In this document: piece by piece, positions 30,200 through 40,737 of the stretch | Numbering within the stretch: the stretch's first letter is position 1 | Layout: every line of letters begins with the position of its first letter | Assembly (NCBI GenBank): GCA_963841885.1 | Contig: CAWJEK010000023.1 | Span: forward strand, 1 to 64,000 | Reading direction: 5' to 3' | DNA length: 64,000 nucleotides | DNA from: Bog-756 sp963841885 | Lineage (GTDB): Bacteria > Actinomycetota > Acidimicrobiia > Acidimicrobiales > RAAP-2 | Made by a program: the position numbers and the translations under genes | Notes under the pieces: model-generated | The model's input: only the letters and a program-made list of their open reading frames with translations | What the model was told of the DNA's origin: nothing | The model's database searches: none

Positions 30200-30233
30200 T
30201 TGCCAATGGCATGTACACGTGTGAACCTCACGG
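30200..30233. promoter_or_regulatory. Shared promoter/operator element, copy 2
   Basis: TTGCCA at 30200-30205 and ACACGTGT at 30215-30222 with AACCTCA and GGG following match copy 1 almost base for base over about 40 bases, including the 17-base gap between TTGCCA and the AACCT that follows. It lies about 60 bases before the glycosidase ATG. Confidence 0.6.
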
Positions 30234-30290
30234 GAACCGCCCCAGCCCCCGGCTGGTCGCCTCCTGCATCCGACGAACCGGAGAACCCCC

Positions 30291-32850
30291 ATGTCCCACG
30301 ACCCGTCCGAACTGGTGGCCCGGCTCGACCTCGATGAGAAGGCCCGACTCCTCGCCGGTGCCGACCTGTTCTCGACGGCTGCCGTGGAACGCCTCGCCAT
30401 TCCCACCATCCGGCTCACCGACGGGGCCAATGGCGCCCGCGGAACCGGAGCTCCGGGGTGGGTCGGAGGGCGAGGAGCCGTCGACGTCCACCTGTGTGCC
30501 TTGCGGCGCGGCGTTGGGGGCCACCTGGGACCCGTCACTCGTCGAACGGATCGGTGCCCTCATCGGGAGGCAGGCCCGCGTGAAGGCTTGCCGGGTGCTG
30601 CTCGCCCCCACCGTCAACCTCCATCGCTCCCCTCTCGGCGGTCGCAATTTCGAGTCCTACTCCGAGGACCCGTTGCTGGCCGGTCGCATGGGCGCGGCCT
30701 ACGTCCGGGGGGCCCAGTCCGCCGGCGTGGCGTGCACGGTCAAACACTTCGCCGGCAACGAGTACGAGAACGATCGGATGGTCTCGGACTCGATCATCGA
30801 CGAGCGGGCACTGCGCGAGCTCCACCTCCTGCCGTTCGAGAGCGTCGTCAGAGAAGGTGGCGCGCTCGGGATCATGACCAGCTACAACCGCCTGAACGGC
30901 GGGTACTGCCCGGACAACCGTCAGCTGCTCCAGGACCTGTTGCGGGACGAGTGGGGGTTCGACGGCTTCGTCGTGACGGACTGGTACGGCTTCGCCGACA
31001 CCACGAAGGCGATCACCGCCGGACTCGACCTGGAGATGCCCGGACCCGGCCGTGCCTACGGGCCGACGCTGGCGACGGCTGTCCGCGACGGTCTGGTCGA
31101 CGAAGGGCTGGTCGATGCCGCGGTGCTGCGGTTCCTCTCGGTCATGGACAGGATCGGAGCGCTGGATGACGAGCCGGACCAGGAACCGGGGTCCGAGGAC
31201 CGACCCGAGGACCGGGTGCTCGCCCGCCAAGCCGCCGTATCGGCGACCGTCTTGTTGAAGAACACCGGCGTCCTTCCCCTGGTTCCGACCGAACTACGGA
31301 GGATCGCCGTGATCGGACCGAATGCCGGCCGGGCGGTGATCATGGGCGGTGGTTCCTCGACCGTTGCGGCCCACTACCTGCGCTCACCGGTCGAAGCCCT
31401 GCGCGATCGACTGGGAGAGAACATCGAGATCGACCACGAGCCGGCCGTCGACATCTCGCGGACCGGTCCGGAGGTTCCGGCCGGGTGGTTGCACGTGGAC
31501 GGGACACCCGGAATGACGGTCGAGTACTACCGGATCGACGACCTCGGCGGCGAAGTGGTCCACCGGACCACCAGCGAGACCGGTGCCGTCGTCTGGTTCG
31601 GCGCCACCCCCCGCCAGGTGGGCCCCACCTTCGCCTGGCGCGCCTTCGCCGACCTCACCGTCGGGGTCGCCGGTCGGTGGACGATCTCGCTCGTGCAGAC
31701 CGATCCGGCGCGACTCCTGATCGACGACCGGATCGTGCTCGACGGGTTCATCGACCCACCCGGGCCCGGTCACGACTTCTTCGGGCTCGCCAAGGAGGAG
31801 GCGACCGTCTCCCTGGACCTCTCACCGGATCGGCCCGTCCGGATCGAGATGCAGTCCGAAGTGCAGGGTCCCGCCGTCGTGACCGGCGCCAAGATCGGCA
31901 TCCGGCCGGCGCCGGCGGTCGACGGGATCGAGCGGGCGGTGTCGGCCGCGGAACGGGCCGATGCGGTGGTCCTCGTCGTGGGGACGGACGAGAACTGGGA
32001 GACCGAAGGAGCCGACCGGGAGTCGCTCCACCTACCCGGCCGACAGGACGAACTCGTCCGACGGGTGCTCGATGTCGCTCCGCACGCGGTCGTCGTGCTG
32101 AACGCCGGGGCTCCCGTCGCGACGCCGTGGGCCGGCGCCGCCGGCGCCATCGTCCAGTGCTGGTTCGGTGGGCAGGAGATGTCCGACGGCCTCGTCGACG
32201 TCCTCTTCGGGGACGCCGACCCCGGGGGCGGCTCCCGACCACGATGCCGAAGCGCCTGGAGGACTCCCCCTCCTGGGGTAATGCGGTCCCGGAGGGCGGA
32301 CGGATCCGCTACGGCGAAGGCATCCTCGTCGGCTACCGCTGGTACGAATCGCGGGGGATCGAGCCGTCGTTCCCCTTCGGCCACGGCCTGTCGTACACCA
32401 GCTTCGACATCGGCACACCGGAGCTGTCGGCGACGACGATCGAACCGGGAGAGAGCATCCGGGTCCGGGTTCCGGTCACCAACGTGGGCGATCGCCTGGG
32501 CACCGAGGTCGTGCAGGTCTACGTGGCTCCGCTCGACCCGGGAGCGTTCCGGCCACCGAAGGAGCTCAAAGGGTTCGCCAAAGTGGCCCTCGATCCCGGG
32601 GAGTCGACGACCGTCGACATCGAGCTCGGCGATCGGGCGTTCGCCCGCTGGGCCGCACCCGATCCGGCGCTGCGGGGACTGGCGGACCAGCTGGCGCGGG
32701 ATGCGATTCTGGACGCGGCAGCCCGAACGTGTCGACGAACGCGGCTGGATCATGGATCAGGGTGACCACCGGCTCCACGTCGGACGATCGTCCACGGACA
32801 TCACCCACGTGGTCCCGGTCCGGGTGACCACCGGCGGACCGTTGTCGTGA
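30291..32850 (+). CDS. Family 3 glycoside hydrolase (beta-glucosidase-like) with PA14 and Fn3-like domains, frameshifted as read
   Basis: The start is ATG 30291 (MSHDPSELVARLDLDEKARL). The GH3 N-terminal barrel shows LTDGANGARG, VLLAPTVNLHRSPLGGRNFE, VKHFAGNEYENDR and GFVVTDWYGF, where the Asp (about residue 230) is the nucleophile. The GH3 C-terminal domain (ATVLLKNTGVLPLVP, IGPNAGRAVIMGGGSS) is interrupted by a PA14-like insert (about 400-535) and resumes (VVLVVGTDENWETEG). A Fn3-like end (VPVTNVGDRLGTEVVQVYV) follows. Frame changes lie near 30455, 32235 and 32720; stitched length is about 853 residues, usual for PA14-GH3. No signal peptide is seen, so it is probably intracellular. It cleaves beta-glucosides or related glycosides. 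Confidence 0.85.
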
Positions 32851-33026
32851 CAGAAGGTAGGTGACGGAGGCCAGATGGCGGTCAGCCGGGCCGGCGACCG
32901 TATCGGCGGCGGCCTCCGCATCGAAGGCCACCCGACAACCCCCGGGGACTCCCGACCGTCCGTCGTGGGGGGCGACCCTGGATGTGGCGCTTCACGTCCG
33001 CTTCCGGATCCGTCCGTGAATCTCGG

Positions 33027-35525
33027 TCAGCGACGCGGTCGGGGACGCTGTCCGGGGGCCGCGGCCGCCGGATCATCGGGCCAATGGTGGCGTGGATAGC
33101 GCGTCGCCATCTCCCGGCGGACCGCCGCCCAGCTCCCGCTCCAGAACCCCGGGAGGTCGCCGGTGATCTGGATCGGCCGCCCGGCGGGCGAGAGCACCTC
33201 GACCGTGACGGGGATCCGACCGTTGGCGATGGTGGGGTGGACGGTGGTGCCGTAGAGGTCCTGGGCGCGCACCACGATCCGGGGATGCTCACCGTCGTAG
33301 GTGACCGGTGCGCTCCTGCCGTTGCCGAGCCGGACCACGTTCGGCACCAGTCGATCGAGTTCCGTGGCCCGGCCGCCGAGGCGCGCCCGGATGACGCCGG
33401 TCATGTCGACGCGCCGGAGGTCCGCCCTTCCCGTGGCCCGCGCCAGCAGTGGGGTGAGCCACGTGCCGACGTCGGCCGCCAGCGCACCGTCGGAGCAGTC
33501 GGGCCACTCGTCACCCAACGCGTTACGCGCCCACCCGACACGGGCCTGGAGGATTCGAGCGGCCCCCGACCAGCCGAGGGGGGCCAGGCCGGTCGAAACC
33601 GTGTGGGCGACGAGCGCCGCGGTGGTCTCCGGGCCGACCGGTGCGGCGGTTCGCACAGCCCCGAGAACCAGGGCGTCGAGCACCCGTTCGGTCGTCGCCC
33701 GCAGATCGTCGACCCCGTCGTCCCACGCGACCCGGACGACGGTCGCGATCCCATTTCCGCCGATCGATTCGACGTCCTCGTGGTCGAGTGCCGCGGCGAG
33801 ACGGATCCGGCCCTCGGCACGGGTGACGCGGTCCGCGCCCTCGATCTCGGCCGCGACGATCCACTCGGCACCGGTTAGCGGGTCGTGGTCGGGGAGCGTC
33901 GCGCCCGAACCGTGGCGCAACCTGTAGCGGGCACCACCCCGCGACTGCGCGATCCGGTCGGGATATCCGAGAGCGAGCAGCGGGCCGGGATCGGCGGTCG
34001 AACTTCCGCCCGCAGACAACTTGGCGCGTCGGAGCAGCTCGTCGGCACGCCGACGCACCGTGGCGACGGCCGCTCGATCGACCGACAGCGGGCCCGGACC
34101 GTCACCGGCGAGCACGGCGAGACGCTCCGCGACGTCGGTGCTCACCGGGGAGTCCCGCCCACCGCGACGGGCGATGTCCCGCTCCGAGAGCATCGCCGCC
34201 AGGAGGGCGGCCGCCCGGCGCTCGCCGGCCGGTGCCTCGATCAGCATCCGGGCGAGTCTGGGGTGGAGTGGAAGCTCGAGCATCCGACGCCCGAGATCGG
34301 TCGGGCGTCCGTCGGCGAGGGCGCCGAGCTCGGCCAACAGCGAGGCCGCCACCGCGAGCGCGCCCGGCGGCGGCGGGTCGAGCCACCGGAGCGCATCGGC
34401 CGGCGCGCCCCAGGCGGCGAGTTCGAGCGCCAGCGGCGCGAGGTCCGCCCCCGCGATCTCGGGATCGGGCCACGCCCGCCGTCCGAGGTGGTCGGATTCG
34501 GACCACAGACGGTAGGCCACGCCCGGTGCGGTGCGACCGGCCCGACCGGCGCGTTGATCGGCCGACGCGCGGGAGGTCGTAACCGTCCGCAGCCGGCTGA
34601 GGCCGCTCGCCGGGTCGAACGCGGGTCGCCGGGCCAGGCCGCTGTCGATGACCACGGTCACGCCCTCCACGGTCACGCTCGACTCCGCGATATCGGTCGC
34701 CACGACGATCCGACGACGGGCACCGGCGCGCAACGCCCGGTCCTGGTCCACGGCCGGCAGCGTGCCGTGGAGCGGGAGGACGTCGACACCGTCGACATCA
34801 CCGAGTGCGCGGATCACGGTGGCGATCTCACCGGCCCCGGGCAGGAAGACGAGGACATCCCCCCGGTCACACTCGAGCGCACGGTGCACGGTGGTGATGA
34901 CACCCTGTTCCAACCGGGCGTCCGGTCGCCGCGGCATCCAGTGCAGATCGACCGGGAACGTCCGTCCGCGACTGGACACGAATCGCGCGTCGCCGAGGAG
35001 GGCCGAGACCGCACCTGCGTCGAGGGTCGCGGACATGACGAGGACGCGAAGCTCCGGCCGCAGGCCCTCGCGGGCGTCGAGGGTGAGGGCCAGGCCGAGA
35101 TCCGCCTGCAGGTGGCGCTCGTGGAACTCGTCGAAGATGACGGCCCCGACGCCTTCGAGCGACGGGTCCCGCTGGAGCCGTCGGGTGAGGATGCCGTCGG
35201 TCACGACCTCGATGCGGGTCGCCTCCGAGACCCGGCGCCCGTCGCGCGTCGAGATCCCGACGGTCTCCCCGACACGCTCGCCGAGCAGAGCCGCCATCCG
35301 CGCCGCGGCCGCGTGGGCCGCGACCCGACGGGGCTCGAGCAGGAGCATGCGGCGGCCATCCATCCACGGTTCGCCCAACAGTCGGAGGGGTACGACCGTC
35401 GTCTTTCCGGCACCCGGCTCGGCCTGGAGGACCGCCGCGCCGACCCCGGCGAGCGTGTGGCGGAGCTCGTCGATGACGTCTTCGACCGGAAGGCCGGTCG
35501 GAGGCGGTTCGGGGAAGGCGGCCAC
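33027..35525 (-). CDS. hrpB: ATP-dependent helicase HrpB
   Basis: This is a complete DEAH-box family protein with Walker A EPGAGKTTVVPLRLLGEP, the motif II variant DEFHER, MSATLD, the helicase C block (VVATDIAESSVTVEGVTVVI, then ADQRAGRAGRTAPGVAYRLW) and the HrpB-specific C-terminus (RYPRHHWPDDP). HrpB is a widespread RNA helicase-like protein of unclear role. The frame is open up to ATG 35624, but that overlaps the citrate synthase end by 44 bases. The internal GTG at 35525 (VAAFPEPPPTGLPVED) matches where the family normally begins, so I prefer it. The result is about 832 residues with no frame break. Confidence 0.88.
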   Translation of the reverse strand: MAAFPEPPPTGLPVEDVIDELRHTLAGVGAAVLQAEPGAGKTTVVPLRLLGEPWMDGRRMLLLEPRRVAAHAAAARMAALLGERVGETVGISTRDGRRVSEATRIEVVTDGILTRRLQRDPSLEGVGAVIFDEFHERHLQADLGLALTLDAREGLRPELRVLVMSATLDAGAVSALLGDARFVSSRGRTFPVDLHWMPRRPDARLEQGVITTVHRALECDRGDVLVFLPGAGEIATVIRALGDVDGVDVLPLHGTLPAVDQDRALRAGARRRIVVATDIAESSVTVEGVTVVIDSGLARRPAFDPASGLSRLRTVTTSRASADQRAGRAGRTAPGVAYRLWSESDHLGRRAWPDPEIAGADLAPLALELAAWGAPADALRWLDPPPPGALAVAASLLAELGALADGRPTDLGRRMLELPLHPRLARMLIEAPAGERRAAALLAAMLSERDIARRGGRDSPVSTDVAERLAVLAGDGPGPLSVDRAAVATVRRRADELLRRAKLSAGGSSTADPGPLLALGYPDRIAQSRGGARYRLRHGSGATLPDHDPLTGAEWIVAAEIEGADRVTRAEGRIRLAAALDHEDVESIGGNGIATVVRVAWDDGVDDLRATTERVLDALVLGAVRTAAPVGPETTAALVAHTVSTGLAPLGWSGAARILQARVGWARNALGDEWPDCSDGALAADVGTWLTPLLARATGRADLRRVDMTGVIRARLGGRATELDRLVPNVVRLGNGRSAPVTYDGEHPRIVVRAQDLYGTTVHPTIANGRIPVTVEVLSPAGRPIQITGDLPGFWSGSWAAVRREMATRYPRHHWPDDPAAAAPGQRPRPRR

Positions 35526-35580
35526 AGGCCAGGCTACGGCAGCTACGCGCTGGCGGACGCCGACCGGTCCCGCACCCGTC

Positions 35581-36763
35581 TCAACCGGAGACCTCGCTCC
35601 GGACCCCGCTGCCGTCGGTGGCATAGATCGCCCGGGCCCGGAACCTCAGAGGGCGCTCACCGAGTTCCTCGAGATAGTGCGCGGTCCACCCCGCGATCCG
35701 CGCCACGGCGAAGAGCGTCCGACCGGTGTCGGGCGCCAGACCCCCGCCCCAGCTGATGGCCGCCGAGCGCGAGGTCACAGTTCGGGGGAGGCATTCCCCG
35801 GTCCTCCACCAGGTGGAGCAGCTCCGACAGGAGCTGACGTCGGTCGGGGCGGAGCACGTCCTGCGCCAGGTCCATCAGGGGAGGGAACCGTGGGTCCCCG
35901 TTCGTGTAGACCATATGCCCGAATCCAGGAAGCAGCCCGCGCTCCCGCAGCTCGTCGTTCACCGCCGCGGGTACGCCCGACTCCTCGGCGGTCGTGAGGA
36001 ACTCGTGCGCCCTCCGACTGGCCCCTCCGTGCAGTGGCCCGGCCAGGATGGCCAGGCCGGCCAGGAGTGCGTCGTAGAGGTCCGCCCGCACGGAGGCGGC
36101 CAGGCGGACGGCCATCGTCGAGGTCGCCAACTCGTGGTCGGCCATGAGCACCAGCGCGGCATCGACGGAGTCCGACCAGCGCCGGGGCAGTTCCGGGCCG
36201 ATCCGGGCCACCACCCGCTCGGCGAGTGGGGTCACCGGTGACTCGTCCGGCGGGCGCGGGCCCAGGACGTCGATCATGCCGGCGATGACCCGGCGGGCGG
36301 CACGGACGACCGCTTCCGGGCGCAGATCCGACCGCAGGGCATCGGACGCCCCACTCGCCAGCACCGCCCACCGCAGTCGGTCCAGCGCATCCGGGAACGA
36401 GCAGGACCCCAACGCCGGTCGACCCCAGTCGCCTTCCGGTGGGACCTGCCACAGCCGCGCCGTCACCTCCTCGAACGTCGCCGTCAGGGCCAACTCCGTG
36501 GCCGCCCGACCCCGGTAGAGCGGTCCCCGGTCGAGGTCCAGCTGGGTCACGCCCGTCGTCACGGTCGCCATCCGTTGCTCGACCTGGCGACCACCACGGC
36601 TCCTGGTCGCGAGCTGCTCCACCTCGGAAGCGGCGAACAGGCTGCTGCGTCCGTCGGCGCTCCTGTGCGACTCGATCAGACCCCGGCTCACATAGGCGTA
36701 CAGCGTCGACGGTTTAACGCCCAGCCGTCGCGCCGCCTCGTCGGTCGACAGCATCCGGTTCAT
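35581..36763 (-). CDS. Citrate synthase-like protein with N-terminal MerR-type HTH, one frameshift
   Basis: The ATG at 36763 gives an HTH at residues 3-30 (RMLSTDEAARRLGVKPSTLY, AYVSRGLI) typical of MerR/excisionase proteins, then a citrate synthase domain: LYRGRAATELALTATFEEVT, LAGLAILAGPLHGGASRRAH (His of the active site) and GFGHMVYTNGDPRFPPLMDL, where the usual GHRVY is GHMVY. A frame change near 35775 leads into SRSAAISWGGGLAPDTGRTL and ARIAGWTAHYLEEL, ending at 35581. The stitched length of about 394 residues is standard. HTH-citrate synthases are known but poorly understood. It is divergent from a second citrate synthase across a 66-base gap. Confidence 0.8.
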
Positions 36764-36783
36764 CGGTCGACACCGTATCTTGA

Positions 36784-36795
36784 CTTGATCAACAT
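36784..36795. promoter_or_regulatory. TTGATCAA dyad between the divergent citrate synthase genes
   Basis: The 66-base gap between the two ATGs contains TTGACTTGATCAACATTT, with the eight-base palindrome TTGATCAA. It could be an operator, possibly for the HTH-bearing citrate synthase itself. This is inference from symmetry and gene layout. Confidence 0.4.
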
Positions 36796-36829
36796 TTACA
36801 AGCGAGCACTCCGGCCCCATAGTGGAGGC

Positions 36830-38347
36830 ATGCAGACCAGGGTCCGAGATCTCATGACGTCACCCGCGCTCACGTGCGCGACCGGAGACACGCTGGCGGC
36901 CGTCGCCGGCCGGATGCAGCATGCCAACACCGGTTCGGTGATCGTGACCGACGACGACAAGGTGGTCGGAATCCTGACCGAGCGGGACCTGCTCCGGGCG
37001 GTGGCGTCCGGACACGACACCCACGATGAACGCGTCGGGCTCTGGATGACGGCGGAACCCGACGTGTTGAGCCCGGACGAGATCGTAGAGGCGGCCTGGT
37101 CGAGCCTCACCGCCCATCACTACCGCCACCTGCCGGTCGTCCGGGCCGGCGAACTCGCCGGCGTCGTGTCCCTCCGCGATCTCATGGCCGTCGCGCGGAT
37201 CCGTCCCACCGATGAGCCGAGTGCCGAGGCGCCGCCCGGTCTCGAAGGGGTGGTCGTGGCCGAAACCACGGTCGGCGACGTCCGTGGACAGGAGGGGTTC
37301 TTCCACTACCGGCAGTACTCCGCCGTCGACCTCGCCGACCGGCGGTCGTTCGAGGATGTGTGGTTCCTGCTGACCGAGGGCGAGCTCCCCGACACCCCGG
37401 CGTCGCAGCGGTTCGCCACCGAGACGCGGGGCCGACGTGGACTGCCGCCCCGGCTCGGGTCGCTGCTGCCGAGACTCACGGAGTCGGGCACCCCGTTGGA
37501 CGGCCTCCGGACGGCCGTGTCCCTGCTGGGGGCCGAACTCGGCTGGGCGCCCTCGCTCGACATCGACCACGACGAGCTGCTCGACCAGACACTGACCCTC
37601 TGTGCGGTCGCCCCGACGATCATGGCGGCCGCCCACCGGATCGCCCAGGGCCTCGAGCCGATCGCTCCCCGGGCGGACCTGGGTCATGTGGCCAACTACC
37701 TCTTCATGATGACCGGGGACGAGCCGTCACCCGCCCAGGCGAGGGCGCTGGAGCAGTACATGATCCTCACGATCGACCACGGCTTCAACGCTTCCACCTT
37801 CAGTGCCCGGGTGGTGACCTCCACCGGCGCCGATCTGGCCGCGGCGGTGGTGGCCGCCGTCGGCGCCCTGTCCGGCCCCCTGCACGGTGGTGCACCCAGT
37901 CGCGCTCTGGACATGCTCGACGAGATCGGGAGTGTCGACCGAGCCGAGGAGTACCTCTGCCGGGCGATCGGCTCCGGCGAGCGGATCATGGGATTCGGAC
38001 ATCGCGTCTACAAGACCGACGACCCCCGCTCGGTGTTCCTCCGCTCGGTGTCCGCGGGTCTGGGCGGGCCCCTGGTCGAATTCTCGGAGGAGGTCGAGCG
38101 GATCACGGTCGACGTGCTGGCGGAACTCAAGCCGGGGCGCCAGCTGTACACCAACGTGGAGTTCTACGCCGGGGTGGTGATGAACACGTGCGGGATCCCC
38201 CGGACGATGTTCACCCCCACCTTCGCCCTGGGTCGCATGGTCGGATGGTGCGCCCACATCGTCGAACAGGCCGCCCACAACCGCTTGATCCGTCCGTCGG
38301 CCCGATACGTCGGTCCGCCGGCGCCCCAGGTCGTACCGTCGATCTGA
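36830..38347 (+). CDS. Citrate synthase-like protein with N-terminal CBS-domain pair
   Basis: The intact 505-residue protein starts at ATG 36830 behind GTGGAGG. Residues 1-125 are two CBS domains (VRDLMTSPALTCATGDTLAA, GSVIVTDDDKVVGILTERDL; then YRHLPVVRAGELAGVVSLRD), which usually bind adenosyl nucleotides. The citrate synthase part (about 145-505) has GALSGPLHGGAPSRALDML and GFGHRVYKTDDPRS, both active-site His blocks, and NVEFYAGVVMNTCGIP, where Glu stands in the place usually held by the catalytic Asp. It probably condenses an acyl-CoA with oxaloacetate, under nucleotide control. Citrate versus methylcitrate cannot be decided. Confidence 0.85.
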   Translation: MQTRVRDLMTSPALTCATGDTLAAVAGRMQHANTGSVIVTDDDKVVGILTERDLLRAVASGHDTHDERVGLWMTAEPDVLSPDEIVEAAWSSLTAHHYRHLPVVRAGELAGVVSLRDLMAVARIRPTDEPSAEAPPGLEGVVVAETTVGDVRGQEGFFHYRQYSAVDLADRRSFEDVWFLLTEGELPDTPASQRFATETRGRRGLPPRLGSLLPRLTESGTPLDGLRTAVSLLGAELGWAPSLDIDHDELLDQTLTLCAVAPTIMAAAHRIAQGLEPIAPRADLGHVANYLFMMTGDEPSPAQARALEQYMILTIDHGFNASTFSARVVTSTGADLAAAVVAAVGALSGPLHGGAPSRALDMLDEIGSVDRAEEYLCRAIGSGERIMGFGHRVYKTDDPRSVFLRSVSAGLGGPLVEFSEEVERITVDVLAELKPGRQLYTNVEFYAGVVMNTCGIPRTMFTPTFALGRMVGWCAHIVEQAAHNRLIRPSARYVGPPAPQVVPSI

Positions 38348-38368
38348 CGATCGCCCGAGCGGGGGCGC

Positions 38369-38884
38369 TCAGGCGACGCTGTTGCGGCGGGGCAGCACCC
38401 AGTCAGGACGGGGGAAATGGCAGGTGTAGCCGTTCGGGTAGTGCTCGAGATAGTCCTGATGCTCGGGTTCGGCCTCCCAGAACGGCCCCGCCGGGCTGAC
38501 CTCGGTGACCACCTTGCCGGGCCACAGGCCCGATGCCTCGACGTCGGCGATGGTGTCCTCGGCCACGCGGCGCTGCGAGTCATCGAGGTAGAAGATGGCC
38601 GAGCGGTAGCTGGCCCCGATGTCATTGCCCTGGCGATCCATGGTCGTGGGGTCGTGGATCTGGAAGAAGAACTCGAGCAGGTCCCGATACGAAGTGACGT
38701 CGGGATCGAAGGTGATCTCGATGGCCTCGGCGTGGTTCCCGTGGTTGCGGTACGTGGCGTTGGCCACGTCACCACCGGTGTAGCCCACCCGGGTGGAGAG
38801 GACACCCGGGCGTTTGCGGATCAGGTCCTGCATCCCCCAGAAGCAGCCCCCGGCCAGGATGGCCTTCTCGGTGCGTTGGCTCAT
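38369..38884 (-). CDS. msrA: Peptide methionine-S-sulfoxide reductase
   Basis: ATG 38884 overlaps the msrB stop (ATGA). The active-site Cys is C14 in ILAGGCFWGMQDL, followed by GVLSTRVGYTGGDVANATYR, HAEAIEITFDP, FFQIHDPTTMDRQGNDIG, YRSAIFY and EHQDYLEHYPNGYTCHFPRP, all MsrA family signatures. It is 171 residues and intact. It reduces the S epimer of methionine sulfoxide in proteins. Coupled with msrB it gives repair of both epimers. Confidence 0.95.
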   Translation of the reverse strand: MSQRTEKAILAGGCFWGMQDLIRKRPGVLSTRVGYTGGDVANATYRNHGNHAEAIEITFDPDVTSYRDLLEFFFQIHDPTTMDRQGNDIGASYRSAIFYLDDSQRRVAEDTIADVEASGLWPGKVVTEVSPAGPFWEAEPEHQDYLEHYPNGYTCHFPRPDWVLPRRNSVA

Positions 38885-39363
38885 CGGACTGCCTCCTCCG
38901 GCTTGCTCGGCCCATCGAAGAGCTCGATGTAGGTTCCGTATCCCTGGTCCTCGAGCTCGTCGTAGGGCACGAAGCGGAGGGCGGCCGAGTTGATGCAGTA
39001 GCGCAGGCCCCCTTCGTCAGGTGGCCCGTCGTCGAAGACGTGGCCGAGATGGCTGTCACCGTGCTTCGAGCGGACCTCGGTCCGGGTCATACCGTGGCTG
39101 GCGTCGACCACCTCGACGACATTGCCCGACTCGAGCGGAACGGTGAAGCTCGGCCACCCACAGCCGCTGTCGAACTTCCTCGTGGACGCGAACAGCGGTT
39201 CCCCCGAGACGACGTCCACGTAGATCCCCGCTTCCTTCTTGTCCCAGAACTTGTTGTCGAAGGCGGGCTCGGTGGCACTCTCCTGGGTCACCGCGTACTG
39301 ACGGCCGTCGAGCTCGGCGACCCGGGCGGGGTCCTTGCGGTAGTCGTCCGACATCTCGGTCAT
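38881..39363 (-). CDS. msrB: Peptide methionine-R-sulfoxide reductase
   Basis: The 160-residue protein shows YAVTQESATEPAFDNKFWDK, YVDVVSGEPLFASTRKFDSG, GCGWPSFTVPLE, EVRSKHGDSHLGHVFDDGP and LRYCINSAALRF with the catalytic C123. C68 in GCGWPSF is the likely resolving Cys. The zinc-binding CxxC pairs of the other MsrB type are absent. It is the first gene of the pair, and its stop overlaps the msrA start by four bases. Confidence 0.95.
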   Translation of the reverse strand: MTEMSDDYRKDPARVAELDGRQYAVTQESATEPAFDNKFWDKKEAGIYVDVVSGEPLFASTRKFDSGCGWPSFTVPLESGNVVEVVDASHGMTRTEVRSKHGDSHLGHVFDDGPPDEGGLRYCINSAALRFVPYDELEDQGYGTYIELFDGPSKPEEAVR

Positions 39364-39560
39364 CCTCCTCTCGAGGCCCCCCGTTCACACCCGTCATTCC
39401 CCGTGATCCGGACCGACGAGAGACGTCGGCACCCGGTCGCAGTCGGTGGGTCGGGCGTCAGGTTACCGGGAGAGATCCGTCATCCGGACATGACCCCCGG
39501 AACGGTGGCATCGTCGGTGCGTCCCCGGACGGGACATTCGACGAGAGGAGCCGGTGAACC

Positions 39561-40722
39561 ATGGCCAACAATCCGATCGGGCCGCTGACGGGAGCCGACG
39601 AAGGATTCCACCACCAGGTCGCCGACACGTTCGCCATCGTGGGCACCAGCGATCCCGCCTGGACGGAGAAGGTCTGTGCCGTGGCCACGGCCCACGACGG
39701 AAGTCTCCAGTTCGGGTTCGGGATGGGCAGGTACCCCAACCGCAACGTGCTCGACGGCTATGCCGCGTCGAGCCGGGGGGCCGAGCAGATGACCGTGCGT
39801 GGCTCCCGGGCCCTGGCCTCGGACCCGGAGAACACTGCGGTGGGCCCGATCCGTTACGAGGTGCTCGAACCGATGGAGCGGGTGCGTTTCGCGTTGGAAC
39901 CGAACGACATCCAGCCCATCTCCTTCGATCTCCGATTCGACGCCGTCGTTCCACCCCGACTCGAGGAGCGGACGCACATGCGGGACCAGTTCCGGGTCAT
40001 GGCCGACCTGGTCCGCTACCACCAGACGGGCGTGGCTTCGGGATGGGCGGAAATCGACGGCCGACGCGTCACCGTCGACCCGGAATCGTGGGTCTTCACC
40101 CGGGACCACTCCTGGGGCGTGCGCTATGACGTCGGCCCCCCGACCGTCGACCGCGGGGACACCACCGCCTTTCCGCCCGGAGTGGGATTCATGATGATCT
40201 GGTGCCCGGCGCTGCTGGAGCGATCTGACGGCAGCCGCTACGCCGTCCATCTCCACTTCACGCTGATCGAGATGACGGGGTTCTCCCAGAAGACCGTGAC
40301 CGCCGGAATCGAGCATCCGGACGGGGCGGTCGACCCGGTGGTCGACCTCCGTCCCGAACTCCAATTCGAGCCGGGGAACCGGCGTCTGGTCGGTGGCTCG
40401 GTGATCGGCGACGATGGAGGACGGCAGCACCCGCCCGTTCGAGTTCGAGGTGCTGGGCGACACCGGTGTCCAGCTGGGCGCCGGCCTCTACTTCGGATTC
40501 GACGGACACCACCACGGCGAGTGGCGGGGGGAGTTCCACCTGGACGGCGAGCGCATCCCCGACTGCCGCCCGGACGACGTGGCCCGCCGGCTCCACCAGC
40601 TCCGCGACACCGCCGTCCGGGTGTCGGATCCCGTCGGCGGCGGGGTGGGCGTGGGCAACTGCCAGGTCATCGCGGCCGGGCCCTGGCCGGATCTCGGACT
40701 CGCCGACGATCCGTGGATGTGA
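39561..40722 (+). CDS. Conserved protein of unknown function, one frameshift
   Basis: ATG 39561 is preceded by GACGAGAGGAG. The product starts MANNPIGPLTGADEGFHHQV and is rich in beta-strand-like sequence with many His and Trp residues (FEPNDIQPIS-type and DHSWGVRYDVGPP segments). It suggests a two-barrel, lipocalin-like or CrtC-like plan, but I do not recognise the family with confidence. A frame change near 40415 leads to PFEFEVLGDTGVQLGAGLYF and a stop at 40722, for about 386 residues. There are no signal peptide or membrane segments. It lies between the Msr genes and two VOC genes and may act on a lipid-like substrate; that is a guess. Confidence 0.5.
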
Positions 40723-40737
40723 CGATCGGATGCCCCC

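Noticed and set aside
33885..35756. Plus-strand frame of 623 codons opposite hrpB
   Set aside because: Arg/Gly-rich shadow of the conserved helicase gene.
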